From Acidobacteriota bacterium (GTDB lineage: Bacteria > Acidobacteriota > Terriglobia > Acidiferrales > UBA7541), in assembly GCA_003224055.1 (NCBI GenBank), contig QHYE01000012.1, forward strand, positions 1 to 42,732: a DNA stretch of 42,732 nt, in the 5' to 3' direction. Below are positions 27,877 through 35,938 of the stretch, in pieces. The first letter of the stretch is position 1. Every line of letters begins with the position of its first letter. The notes under the pieces are model-generated. The model saw nothing but the letters and a program-made list of their open reading frames with translations, was not told the DNA's origin and did not search any database. Both the position numbers and the translations under genes were made by a program.

Positions 27877-28613
27877 AGAAGAGCTGGCTGGCGTTGCGCA
27901 GCGCGATTCTCTGGATCTTGAGCGCCCTGCATTTTTTCATTCTTGCGCCGCTGCTCGTCTTTCTCGGAATTTTTCTGGATCCCCACAAGCACGATTGGTT
28001 GCAACGTACGTTCTGCCGCCGCATTGTGTTTCTTTCGGGCGCCAGCATGGAGGTCCGCCACTCGCCCGGGTTCGACCCCAGCCGGACCTCTTTCTTCGTG
28101 TCCAATCACGTCAATCTTTTCGATCCTTTCATGCTCTACTGCGCCATTCCGCAGTTCGTCCGTGGCTGGGAGCTGGAATCGCATTTCAAGATTCCTGCAT
28201 ACGGCTGGTTGATGAAGCGCTTCGGGAATGTTCCTGTGCCGGACATTCGTCGCCCTTCGGACCTGAAGCGCATGTGGCGGCTGACGCAGGACGCCATTGA
28301 CGGCGGCACCAGCCTGATCATTTTTGCCGAAGCCAAGCGTACACGCGACGGCCACGTGGATCAGTTCCAGGACGGCGGCTTTCGCGTTGCGCAGCAACTC
28401 GGCGTTCCCATCGTGCCCGTGAGCCTGGTGGGATCCTTCCAGCATCACCGCACGGGTCATTGGATGCTTTGGCCGGCACAAGTAACCGTCATTCTGCACG
28501 ACACGATTGACACCAAAGGGCTTACCAAAGCCGATGTGCCGACGCTGCGTGATCGAGTGCGCGAAATCATCGCCGCGCCGATGGAAGAACAGTTGAAGCG
28601 AGTGGGGAGCTGA
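27873..28613 (+). CDS. PlsC-type 1-acylglycerol-3-phosphate acyltransferase
   Basis: A 246-aa membrane-associated acyltransferase. A hydrophobic segment at 10-34 anchors it. Motif I NHVNLFD (N78-H79-x4-D84) is intact. Motif III is AEAKRT (E153) instead of the usual PEGTRS, with Ala for Pro and Ala for Gly. Motif IV is VPIVPVSLVG. The length is normal for PlsC. It should move an acyl group from ACP or CoA to a lysophospholipid-like acceptor; the altered motif III hints at a non-standard acceptor. It is the last gene of the cluster and overlaps the kinase gene by ATGA. Confidence 0.9.
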   Translation: MKKSWLALRSAILWILSALHFFILAPLLVFLGIFLDPHKHDWLQRTFCRRIVFLSGASMEVRHSPGFDPSRTSFFVSNHVNLFDPFMLYCAIPQFVRGWELESHFKIPAYGWLMKRFGNVPVPDIRRPSDLKRMWRLTQDAIDGGTSLIIFAEAKRTRDGHVDQFQDGGFRVAQQLGVPIVPVSLVGSFQHHRTGHWMLWPAQVTVILHDTIDTKGLTKADVPTLRDRVREIIAAPMEEQLKRVGS

Positions 28614-28616
28614 TTA

Positions 28617-28633
28617 TGGGGGTACAACCCCCA
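28617..28633 (+). terminator. Hairpin closing the lipid cluster
   Basis: TGGGGGT, a 3-nt loop, then ACCCCCA begins 4 nt after the PlsC stop codon. The 7-bp stem is strong but no T-run follows, so it may act as a weak or Rho-assisted end, or protect the mRNA 3' end. Confidence 0.4.
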
Positions 28634-28916
28634 TCCGATGCATGAATATCAAAACAAGGGACTTAAAAGAAGGGCAATTCGTAATTGATTGATTCTAAAA
28701 GGCCGAGATTTGCCGTTGCTTCAGACCAATTCGCAAGCCCATCAAACGAAAAGAGTTGAGTCCAGATGGGCGATGGAAGGTTGCCGAGGCTGAAAAGAGT
28801 CCCAATTCGGGAAGGCACAGATACGTACACAAATGAGTATACCACAGGTTAACTCAAAGTCAAGCTGAGAATCGACGTGTCATCGACGTCTGGCGAGGTT
28901 TAGAGAAACATTCTCA
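28634..28916. other. Intergenic region with no supported gene
   Basis: It is A+T-richer than both neighbours. A 60-codon minus-strand frame (28663-28845) has a protein-like tail but no Shine-Dalgarno and no recognisable family. A 16-codon plus-strand frame begins at about 28642. Neither is supported. The region separates the lipid cluster from the convergent phosphatidyltransferase gene. Confidence 0.5.
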
Positions 28917-29534
28917 CTAAAGCGACAGTTTGATCCCCGGAAGGGTGCGTCCCGCGCGCGTTTCCTGCCAGGTGTATACGATGCGGTGAATGACCGTGAT
29001 GGTGGAAACCACGGCGATTACCCACAGAACCGGGCCCATGCGATTGAAGAGGCCGCCGATAATCAGCAAGACCAGCCGTTCGGGCCGCTCCATGAACCCC
29101 ACTTTGCAGAGCGGAATGAGCGACTCGGCGCGCGCGCGCGCGTAGCTGACCATGACCGAACCGGCCGTAGCGACAGCGGCGAGCACCACGTACGGCGTGC
29201 GGCCACTCACCGAGTAATAGACCAGCAGGCCCATATACAGAGCCATGTCCGCATAGCGGTCGAGTGTTGAATCATAAAATGCCCCGAAAGCGGTGACGCG
29301 GTTCTGCCGCCGTGCTACCTGTCCGTCCAGCATATCCAGGAAACCGGCGAAGAGAATGATGAGTGCGCCGGGGAAGAATGCACCGACGGCAAAGAAAGCT
29401 GCCGCGACGAAATTTACAACCAGCCCGAGAAATGTCAGAACGTTGGGATTAATCCCTGTGGCCGCGACGGCCCCGACAATCTTGTCGAGCAGCCACTTGC
29501 TGCCGGTTCCGATCGCCCCTGTGAAGGTAGCCAT
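28917..29534 (-). CDS. CDP-alcohol phosphatidyltransferase
   Basis: A 205-aa integral membrane enzyme with the complete family motif DGxxAR-x8-GxxxDxxxD: D70-G71, A74-R75, G84, D88, D92, and an extra D67. About five to six hydrophobic helices follow. These enzymes exchange CMP from a CDP-diacylglycerol (or CDP-alcohol) for a polar alcohol. The region YARARAE...GFMERPERLVLL recalls phosphatidylinositol-phosphate synthases more than PgsA of E. coli type, but the head group cannot be fixed. It converges on the lipid cluster from the opposite strand and may supply or use its phospholipid product. Confidence 0.93.
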   Translation of the reverse strand: MATFTGAIGTGSKWLLDKIVGAVAATGINPNVLTFLGLVVNFVAAAFFAVGAFFPGALIILFAGFLDMLDGQVARRQNRVTAFGAFYDSTLDRYADMALYMGLLVYYSVSGRTPYVVLAAVATAGSVMVSYARARAESLIPLCKVGFMERPERLVLLIIGGLFNRMGPVLWVIAVVSTITVIHRIVYTWQETRAGRTLPGIKLSL

Positions 29535-29752
29535 AGCTGTATCAGTGTCTCAAATGACGGCCAGTTTCGCGAAATGGCCCGGCGCTTTCCAAATCTGCGG
29601 CATCCTACACTACCTTTGCTGCATGCGGCAAACAACGAGTGACACAATGCCAGCCAAAATGGAAGATTTGAATGGCTCGTATCTGGCAATTTTTCTTGAC
29701 GGCATGTCTCCTTCAGCCTACAGTCTGCAAGTTTAAGGAACTTTCATCGACC

Positions 29753-30409
29753 ATGATCAACGAACTGAGCCGTCGTACGTTTCTCCTGCGCGCAGGCACG
29801 GGCATCAGCGCCGCCTGGATCTCCGCAAACTGGCCTGCGCTACTTTCTGCCTCAAAACACGCGCATAGCGCCGCTGTGGCAGCCAACCCAGCGAAGCTGG
29901 AATTCTTCACGCCCGAGCAGGCGACCGAGATTGACGCCATCTCCGCGCGCATCATTCCCACGGATGAGCTGCCCGGAGCACACGAAGCTGGCGTCTTGTA
30001 TTTCATCGATCGGGGACTCGCCACGTTCAGCGCGGATGACCAAAAAACGTATCGGGAGGGTTTGCCGGAGTTGCAGGCGAGAGTAACTGAGATGTTTCCG
30101 AACGCAGCCAAATTCTCCTCCTTGACGCTCCAACAGCAGGACGAGGTCTTGCATTCCTTGGATGAAAATGCGCCGTCCCCCCAGCGGCCCTTCCGGGCAA
30201 GTCCCGGCGCCCAGAGTTTCTTCGAGACCATGCGGCAGCACACCATAGCCGGATTCCTGATCGATCCCGACTTCGGCGGCAACGACAGTGGAGCGGGATG
30301 GAAAGTCATCGGCCGCGAACGCGAACACATGTTTCAAGCGCCGTTCGGTTTCTACGACAGGGATTATGCAGGCTGGCAACCCATGCCGAAAGAGGCAGAC
30401 AAGAAATGA
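29753..30409 (+). CDS. Gluconate 2-dehydrogenase subunit 3-family protein (Tat-exported small subunit)
   Basis: A 218-aa protein. The start ATG 29753 puts a twin-arginine signal at the N terminus (SRRTFLLRAGTGISAAW). The mature part follows the small (gamma/hitch-hiker) subunit of membrane-bound FAD sugar dehydrogenases: FFTPEQATEIDAISARIIPTDE, GVLYFIDRGL, then GFLIDPDFGGNDSGAGWKVIGRE near the end. The folded flavoprotein without its own signal is usually carried through Tat by this partner. It overlaps the GMC gene by ATGA. Confidence 0.92.
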   Translation: MINELSRRTFLLRAGTGISAAWISANWPALLSASKHAHSAAVAANPAKLEFFTPEQATEIDAISARIIPTDELPGAHEAGVLYFIDRGLATFSADDQKTYREGLPELQARVTEMFPNAAKFSSLTLQQQDEVLHSLDENAPSPQRPFRASPGAQSFFETMRQHTIAGFLIDPDFGGNDSGAGWKVIGREREHMFQAPFGFYDRDYAGWQPMPKEADKK

Positions 30410-32070
30410 TGGTCGACCAGCCCAAGTACAAAACTTCCTATGAAGTCGATTTTGTGATCATAGGCTCCGGCGCTGCCGGCGGAATCCTCGCCAAGGAACT
30501 TTCGACCAACGGCTTTCGCGTGGTTGTCCTGGAGCAAGGGCCCTATCTGACGGAAACAGATTTCACGCACAACGAAGTCGAAACCCTGGCTCAAGACAAG
30601 CTCACCAACCATCCGAGGCTCCAGCCAAACACCTTCCGCAAAACGTCCAGCGAAAAGGCCAAACCGCAGCGTGCCGTCCTTTATGGCCGGTGCGTCGGCG
30701 GCACCAGCGTACACTTCACCGCGAATTTCTGGCGCTTCCACGAGATTGATTTCATCGAGCGCAGCAAGATTGGGCCCATTCCCGGCACGACCTTTGCAGA
30801 TTGGCCCATCACCTACGCCGACCTCGAGCCTTACTACACCAAAGTAGAGTGGGAAATCGGGGTCTCTGGCCTGGCCGGCGCCAGCCCTTTTGATCCGCCG
30901 CGCTCCAAGCCTTACCCGATGCCGCCGCTGCCGGTGAAATCTTCCGGCGTGATTTTCGAACGCGCGGCCCGGAAGCTGGGCTGGCATCCGTTCCCCGCGC
31001 CGATGGCGATCCTGTCGCAGCCGCGCCCCGGACGAAGCGCTTGCATCAATTGCGGTTTCTGTCTGGCATTTGGTTGCGAGGTCGGCGCTAAATCGAGCTC
31101 GCTGGCGACCGCTATTCGAATGGCGGAGAAGACCGGCCGGTGCGAAATTCGCGCCAATTCCTATGTCCATCGCATCGAAACGGATGCGAATGGCCGCGCC
31201 ATCGGCGCGGTCTACTTCGACGAGAAACGCAACACGCACTTGCAGAAAGCCAAGGCGGTCGTAGTTTGCGCAAATGGCGCGGAGACTCCGCGCCTGCTCT
31301 TGCTCTCCGCCAACAAGCAATTCCCCAATGGCCTCGCCAACTCCAGCGGGTTCGTCGGCAGGAATCTTATGCTGAACAGCGGCGGTGTTACCGTCGGGGT
31401 GTTCGAACATCCGCTCAACGACTACAAAGGCTTTGCTGTGAGCCGCGTGCTGCACGATTTCTACGAGCTTGATCCGCAGAAGGTCGGCTTCTACGGCGGT
31501 GGCGGACTGGATGCGCGATTCGATCTCACGCCCATCAGCTTTGCGTTAAACGCTCTACCCCCCGGGACGCCCCGCTGGGGGAAGGACTTCAAGAGCGCCC
31601 TTGCCCACTATTTCAATCGCACCATGGAGATTTTCTGCCACGGCACTTCGTTGCCTGTCGAAAACAACAGCTTTTCTCTCGATCCAGATTTGAAAGACGC
31701 TTGGGGTCTGCCGGCGCTTCGCATGACGTACAAGGATCATCCCGACGATCTGAAACTGTGGCGTTGGCAAAACGAGCGGGCGCGCGAGCTGTTGGATGCT
31801 GCCGGTGCGCAAAAGCAGTGGTCCCAGCCCGTTGGTGAATCACAATTCGCCGTGCACCTCCTTGGCACTTGCCGCATGGGGAACGATCCGAAGACTTCCG
31901 TCATCAATGGCGATCACCGCGCGCATGACGTTGAGAATCTTTTCCTTTGCGATGGCAGCAGCCTGGTAACCTCCGGCCGCGGCCAGCCCACCATGACCAT
32001 CGAGGCGCTGGCATTTCGAGCCGGCGAGCGCATCACCGCGCTCGCGAAGCGCGGCGAGATCGGCGCCTGA
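30406..32070 (+). CDS. GMC-family FAD oxidoreductase (catalytic subunit)
   Basis: A 554-aa flavoprotein. The FAD-binding motif is IIGSGAAGGILAKEL (GxGxxG at 20-25). The GMC block around YGRCVGGTSVHFTANFWR binds the flavin. A cysteine cluster C213-x2-C216-x2-C219-x4-C224 (around INCGFCLAFGC) matches the position of the iron-sulfur cysteines of FAD glucose dehydrogenase alpha subunits. The C-terminal active-site segment has H484 in HLLGTCRMG and SGRGQPTMTIEAL, where Asn/His is usually seen at the Q. It has no signal of its own and should be co-exported with the preceding Tat subunit. The substrate is probably a sugar or polyol. Confidence 0.93.
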   Translation: MMVDQPKYKTSYEVDFVIIGSGAAGGILAKELSTNGFRVVVLEQGPYLTETDFTHNEVETLAQDKLTNHPRLQPNTFRKTSSEKAKPQRAVLYGRCVGGTSVHFTANFWRFHEIDFIERSKIGPIPGTTFADWPITYADLEPYYTKVEWEIGVSGLAGASPFDPPRSKPYPMPPLPVKSSGVIFERAARKLGWHPFPAPMAILSQPRPGRSACINCGFCLAFGCEVGAKSSSLATAIRMAEKTGRCEIRANSYVHRIETDANGRAIGAVYFDEKRNTHLQKAKAVVVCANGAETPRLLLLSANKQFPNGLANSSGFVGRNLMLNSGGVTVGVFEHPLNDYKGFAVSRVLHDFYELDPQKVGFYGGGGLDARFDLTPISFALNALPPGTPRWGKDFKSALAHYFNRTMEIFCHGTSLPVENNSFSLDPDLKDAWGLPALRMTYKDHPDDLKLWRWQNERARELLDAAGAQKQWSQPVGESQFAVHLLGTCRMGNDPKTSVINGDHRAHDVENLFLCDGSSLVTSGRGQPTMTIEALAFRAGERITALAKRGEIGA

Positions 32071-32156
32071 TCTTCGTTCGGCCCGCAGCATTGAACCGGG
32101 TTCTTCGAAACCGTGCCACCCGGGCGCTCGTCACATCTCCTGCGAGGATTCCATCC

Positions 32157-33314
32157 ATGACTGGCAATGGTCTGAAATTGTGGCTGTTGATTGGCGGAAT
32201 GGCCCTGAGCCTCTGTCTCGGTTTTTCCGGCGTGAAGGCACAATCCAGTTTGCAGCAATCGGCTCCGTCAGGAGCCCCTCCCAAGCTTGCCCAAGAGCAA
32301 TTTAAGAATATCCAGACTCTGAAGTGCATCCCTGCTGACCAGGTGGTTCCCTCGATGCAGTTTATCGGCGCTTCGCTCGGCGTCGAATGCGAGTACTGCC
32401 ACGTCCACGGCGCGATGGAGAAAGACGACAAGAAGCCCAAAGTCACGGCGCGCAAAATGATGGCCATGATGATGGCCATCAATAAAGACAATTTCGAAGG
32501 CCGCCGCGAGGTGACTTGCTTCTCCTGCCACCGCGGGGCCAAGGATCCGGTCGCAATTCCGATCATCAGCGACGAGGAACCCAAGCGGGATAACGGCGAG
32601 GGAAAAAAGTCCGCTGAAGGCAAGCCCGCTTTACCCGCGGCCGATCAGCTCCTTGATAAATATCTCGCGGCCCTTGGTGGCGCCGACGCACTGCAGAAAA
32701 TCTCGACGCGCGTGCAGAAGGGAACGGTCATCGCGTTTGGCGGGGAGCGATTTCCCGTGGAGGTTTATTCGAAAGGACCGGACAAGCGTCTTTCGATCAT
32801 GCACCTCAAGGGTGGAGACAGCATCACGGCATTCGACGGGAATCAGGGATGGCTCGGTGTTCCCGGGCGGACGCACCTGATGTCCGCGGAGGAAAGCGCC
32901 GCTGCGCACATGGACGCCGACCTTACCTTCGCGGCGCACTTGAAGACGATGTTCGCAAAATTTCGCGTGGATGCAGGCGAGAAGATTAATGGCCAGGAGA
33001 CTTTCCTGGTCGTCGGGCGCAACGATGGGCAACCGCCTCTCCAACTCTATTTCGAGCGGCAATCCGGGCTGTTGCTCCGCCTCGTGCGATTTGCCGAAAC
33101 TCCCCTCGGCCGCAACCCTACCCAAATTGACTACGCCGACTACCGCGACGCCGGCGGGGTGAAGCTGCCTTTCCGCTGGACCCTGGCGCGGCCCGGCAAT
33201 CGCTTCACGATTCAAATCGACCAGATTCAGCAGAACATTCCTGTGGACGATGCCAAATTCGTCGCCCCTCCGCCAGCGCCTCCTGCCGCGGAGCCGAAAC
33301 CGCCGGCTCCCTAG
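32157..33314 (+). CDS. Exported di-haem c-type cytochrome with C-terminal beta domain
   Basis: A 385-aa protein; ATG 32157 begins a signal peptide (LKLWLLIGGMALSLCLGFSG). Two haem c sites are visible, CEYCH (78-82) and CFSCH (121-125), in a domain resembling the photosynthetic reaction-centre cytochrome subunit family found widely in Acidobacteriota (QFKNIQTLKCIPADQVVPSMQFI). After a charged linker, residues about 160-370 form a beta-rich domain (DQLLDKYLAALGGADALQKI...DYADYRDAGGVKLPFRW) like outer-membrane lipoprotein-sorting folds. It lies 87 bp after the GMC gene and probably takes its electrons. The tail is Pro/Ala-rich. Confidence 0.9.
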   Translation: MTGNGLKLWLLIGGMALSLCLGFSGVKAQSSLQQSAPSGAPPKLAQEQFKNIQTLKCIPADQVVPSMQFIGASLGVECEYCHVHGAMEKDDKKPKVTARKMMAMMMAINKDNFEGRREVTCFSCHRGAKDPVAIPIISDEEPKRDNGEGKKSAEGKPALPAADQLLDKYLAALGGADALQKISTRVQKGTVIAFGGERFPVEVYSKGPDKRLSIMHLKGGDSITAFDGNQGWLGVPGRTHLMSAEESAAAHMDADLTFAAHLKTMFAKFRVDAGEKINGQETFLVVGRNDGQPPLQLYFERQSGLLLRLVRFAETPLGRNPTQIDYADYRDAGGVKLPFRWTLARPGNRFTIQIDQIQQNIPVDDAKFVAPPPAPPAAEPKPPAP

Positions 33315-33394
33315 CGACCGGGGCCAAGTTTCCAGTTGCACGTCGCTCCGATATCCATGAAACTCGGTGGGCTTTTCAGAACCATGGAGTGTTC

Positions 33395-35383
33395 ATGATC
33401 CGGCTCCGCGCGTTGCTCCTTGCAGCAATAAGTTGCGCAGTTTCTGCACAGGCGCAGCCGCCACAAACGGCAGTCGCCCCGAAGCCGGCTCCCGCTCCTG
33501 CACAAGCGAAGCCTCCCGCTGCCGTTCCGGCTCCTCTTCCGCACGCTCTCGAAAAAGCGGACCTCGAAGCATTCTTTGACGGAATCGTTCCTTTGCAATT
33601 GGAACGAAGCGATGCTGCCGGCGCCACCGTTTTGGTCAGGAAGGACGGGAAGGAGCTGCTGAAAAAGGGCTACGGCTTCTCGGACATTGCGAAGAAGAAG
33701 CCCGTGGATCCAGACTCCACCATTTTTCGTCTGGCTTCGATTTCCAAGCTCTTTACCTGGGTCTCCGTCATGCAGCTCGTCGAGCAGGGCAAGCTGGATC
33801 TCGACGCAGACGTAAACAAGTATCTCGATTTTCAAATTGCTCCCGCCTTTGGTAAACCTGTCACGCTCCGCAATCTCATGACCCATACCGCAGGCTTCGA
33901 AGAGGAGATACGCGACATTCTCCTCACCGATCCGAAGAAAGCGACGCCCTTGCGGGAATTCCTGATCGAGAACCAGCCGCGGCGAATGTTTCCTCCCGGT
34001 GAAGTACCCGCCTATTCGAATTACGGCGTGGGTCTCGGCGGATACATTGTCCAGCGCGCCTCCGGGCAAATGTTTGAGGACTACGTGGCCGAGCATATTT
34101 TTCAGCCGCTGGCGATGACGCATTCCAGCTTTCGCCAGCCCCTGGCGGAAAACCTCGCGCCGTTTCCTTCCGAAGGCTACCGAAGCAGTACGGAAAAGCC
34201 GGCGGTAGGTTTTGAAATCTTTAGTCCGGCCTCGGCAGGCGGCGTTTCGTCCACAGCTTTAGACATGGGCCGGTTTGCGGAGGCCCTTTTGAACGGCGGG
34301 GAACTGGACGGCCACCGGATTCTAAAGCCAGAAACCCTGCAGGCCATGTGGACGAAGCAGTTCGGCACGTCCGAGGCGCTACCCGCAATGTGCATGGGCT
34401 TCTATCAGACCTGGCGCAACAAGCTGCGCTTCATCGGTCACGATGGCGACCTCATCGCTTTTCACAGCATGTTTTTCGTCGAGCCGAAAGAGAAGCTTGT
34501 GATTTTCATTTCGTACAATTCCGCGGGCGCAGCAAGCAAAACGCGCACGGAGATCCTGACTTCTTTCGCGGACCGCTATTACCCGTTCGCGCAGGCGCCT
34601 GAATTTCAGAAGCTTGCCGCCGTAGAAGCCAAAGCCATCAAGGGAACCTATCAAGCCACTCGACGCGCGGACAGCACCAAGCTAAGCCTCGGCAATCTGA
34701 TTTCACAAGGAGACGCCGATGTGGACAAGGACGGTGTCCTGAAGGTAGACGAATTCAAAGATTTACGCGGCCACGTGCGGAAATGGAAGTCGATCGGCAA
34801 GGACTTGTGGCAGGACGAAAACGATCAAAGGCGGATGTTCGCGATTCGAGACAGCGCGGGAAAGATCGTTCGAATCGCGGTGAATTTTCCCGGAGTCCAG
34901 TTCGAACGAGTCGTTTGGTATGAAAACGGCAACAAGATCTTGCCGGTTCTGGGCGTTAGCCTGGCGATCCTAATACTCGTAATCATGGCCTCTTTGGTCC
35001 GCCTGGGCCGGCGGATTATCATGCCCAAGCGACCGGCATTCAAACCGCAGCCAGGAACGCTTGGGCTGACGCTGGCGCCACGGCTGTCCGCAATCGCATG
35101 GATTGCTCTGGCAATCGGAACGGCGGTCCTCATGTCCCGCTTGGAGAATGAGTCGATGCTGCCAAGTCACGACGTGGACAAATATTTTGTGATGATGAAT
35201 CTTGTTACCGGGCTCGCGATTTTCTTCAGCCTCTTCGCGGTTGTGGCCGGCTTGTTCGCGTGGCGGCGCTCCGAAATCCGCTTCATTTCCAAGCTGAAGT
35301 ACTCGCTGATCGCGTTCGCCTGCCTGTTTCTAACCTGGTTCTCCGTCCACTGGCACCTGATTGGCCCGGCGCACCGCTTCTAG
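33395..35383 (+). CDS. Serine hydrolase (class C beta-lactamase/esterase fold) with C-terminal membrane domain
   Basis: A 662-aa protein. ATG 33395 is preferred (GGAG five nt upstream; a GTG lies two codons before). A signal peptide (1-20) is followed by a Pro/Ala-rich linker. The penicillin-binding-like catalytic set is complete: S115-x-x-K118 (SISK), Y207-S-N209, and HDG at 349-351. A segment with DVDKDGVLKVDEF looks EF-hand-like. The last 180 residues hold four hydrophobic helices. The family covers esterases, D-aminopeptidases and beta-lactamases; a peptidase or esterase acting in the periplasm is likely, while antibiotic hydrolysis cannot be judged. It ends about 95 bp before the tRNA scar. 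Confidence 0.9.
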   Translation: MIRLRALLLAAISCAVSAQAQPPQTAVAPKPAPAPAQAKPPAAVPAPLPHALEKADLEAFFDGIVPLQLERSDAAGATVLVRKDGKELLKKGYGFSDIAKKKPVDPDSTIFRLASISKLFTWVSVMQLVEQGKLDLDADVNKYLDFQIAPAFGKPVTLRNLMTHTAGFEEEIRDILLTDPKKATPLREFLIENQPRRMFPPGEVPAYSNYGVGLGGYIVQRASGQMFEDYVAEHIFQPLAMTHSSFRQPLAENLAPFPSEGYRSSTEKPAVGFEIFSPASAGGVSSTALDMGRFAEALLNGGELDGHRILKPETLQAMWTKQFGTSEALPAMCMGFYQTWRNKLRFIGHDGDLIAFHSMFFVEPKEKLVIFISYNSAGAASKTRTEILTSFADRYYPFAQAPEFQKLAAVEAKAIKGTYQATRRADSTKLSLGNLISQGDADVDKDGVLKVDEFKDLRGHVRKWKSIGKDLWQDENDQRRMFAIRDSAGKIVRIAVNFPGVQFERVVWYENGNKILPVLGVSLAILILVIMASLVRLGRRIIMPKRPAFKPQPGTLGLTLAPRLSAIAWIALAIGTAVLMSRLENESMLPSHDVDKYFVMMNLVTGLAIFFSLFAVVAGLFAWRRSEIRFISKLKYSLIAFACLFLTWFSVHWHLIGPAHRF

Positions 35384-35476
35384 AAAGGGAACTGCCTTGG
35401 CATCGCCCTAAGTGAAGAATCGGGCCGCACCGATAACCGTGTATTTTCTTAGAGTTGAGAAATTTACGAAAGAAAC

Positions 35477-35521
35477 TGGTGGGCCTGGGTGGACTTGAAC
35501 CACCGACCTCGCCCTTATCAG
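35477..35521 (-). pseudogene. Truncated tRNA-Ile(GAT), 3' half only: candidate attachment-site scar
   Basis: Read on the minus strand, this is the anticodon loop CTGATAA (anticodon GAT), the 3' anticodon stem GGGCG, a 5-nt variable loop, a perfect T-arm (GGTGG, loop TTCAAGT, CCACC), the 3' acceptor strand CAGGCCC, then ACCA. The 5' half is missing: the five bases before the loop do not pair with GGGCG, and no GGGCCTG acceptor strand is found to the right. Such a 3' fragment is what a tyrosine-recombinase element integrated into a tRNA anticodon leaves at its far end. If so, the element lies to the right of it. Confidence 0.8.
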
Positions 35522-35605
35522 CGTAGCGTGGTTAGGTTTTACAACAACTTACAAGACCGCGGGGACTGCCAAACTACGCGGGAGTCATATAAGACGTAGG
35601 TTTTT

Positions 35606-35626
35606 GTGGGTTGGGCTGTGGGTTGG
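35606..35626. repeat. Tandem GTGGGTTGG direct repeat near the tRNA scar
   Basis: GTGGGTTGG occurs at 35606-35614 and 35618-35626, a 12-bp period, about 85 bp inside the presumed element end. Short direct repeats at this distance are where integrase arm-type sites are found in known elements. The role is inferred. Confidence 0.4.
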
Positions 35627-35728
35627 AAAACTGTATGAACTCCGAAGTAGTCCCCCACATTCATTTCTTAGAACTACCTTTCTGGATAACTGTCGAGTGG
35701 CCGGGCGCCATTGCTGGCGCCCAGCCCT

Positions 35729-35938
35729 CTAAGAACCGGACTTGAAGGTTTCCCATTCATCCGGCTCGAGCACCCAAAAACGCCCTCCTGAAAAACGAGG
35801 ACGCAGCCTGATGCAAAACGAATCAGACCTACTCGATACTGACTTGCTGCCGATTCGCACGACGGTGGAAAATCCACCAGTCGTGTGTGAAGCCGCACCA
35901 ACGGGTTGCCCCGTCGTCATTTGCTTTGCTTCATGCAT
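35729..35938 (-). CDS. Possible small hypothetical protein
   Basis: A 69-aa frame with ATG at 35938 and GAGG about five nt upstream. The C-terminal part is protein-like (RPRFSGGRFWVLEPDEWETFKS), but I recognise no family and codon use is not decisive. It sits just inside the presumed integrated element. It could be a cargo gene, or a chance frame. Confidence 0.3.
   Translation of the reverse strand: MHEAKQMTTGQPVGAASHTTGGFSTVVRIGSKSVSSRSDSFCIRLRPRFSGGRFWVLEPDEWETFKSGS

Noticed and set aside
17443-28613. Classical ether-lipid (alkyl-DHAP synthase) or wax ester pathway
   Set aside because: No alkyl-DHAP synthase, PlsA-like or wax synthase gene is present in the cluster, so the name is not justified.
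28663-28845. 60-codon minus-strand ORF after the lipid cluster
   Set aside because: The tail looks faintly protein-like, but there is no ribosome site and no family; left as intergenic.
33395-35383. Antibiotic-resistance beta-lactamase
   Set aside because: SxxK, YSN and HDG fit the broad serine hydrolase family, but the long linker and four-helix membrane tail are atypical of resistance enzymes.
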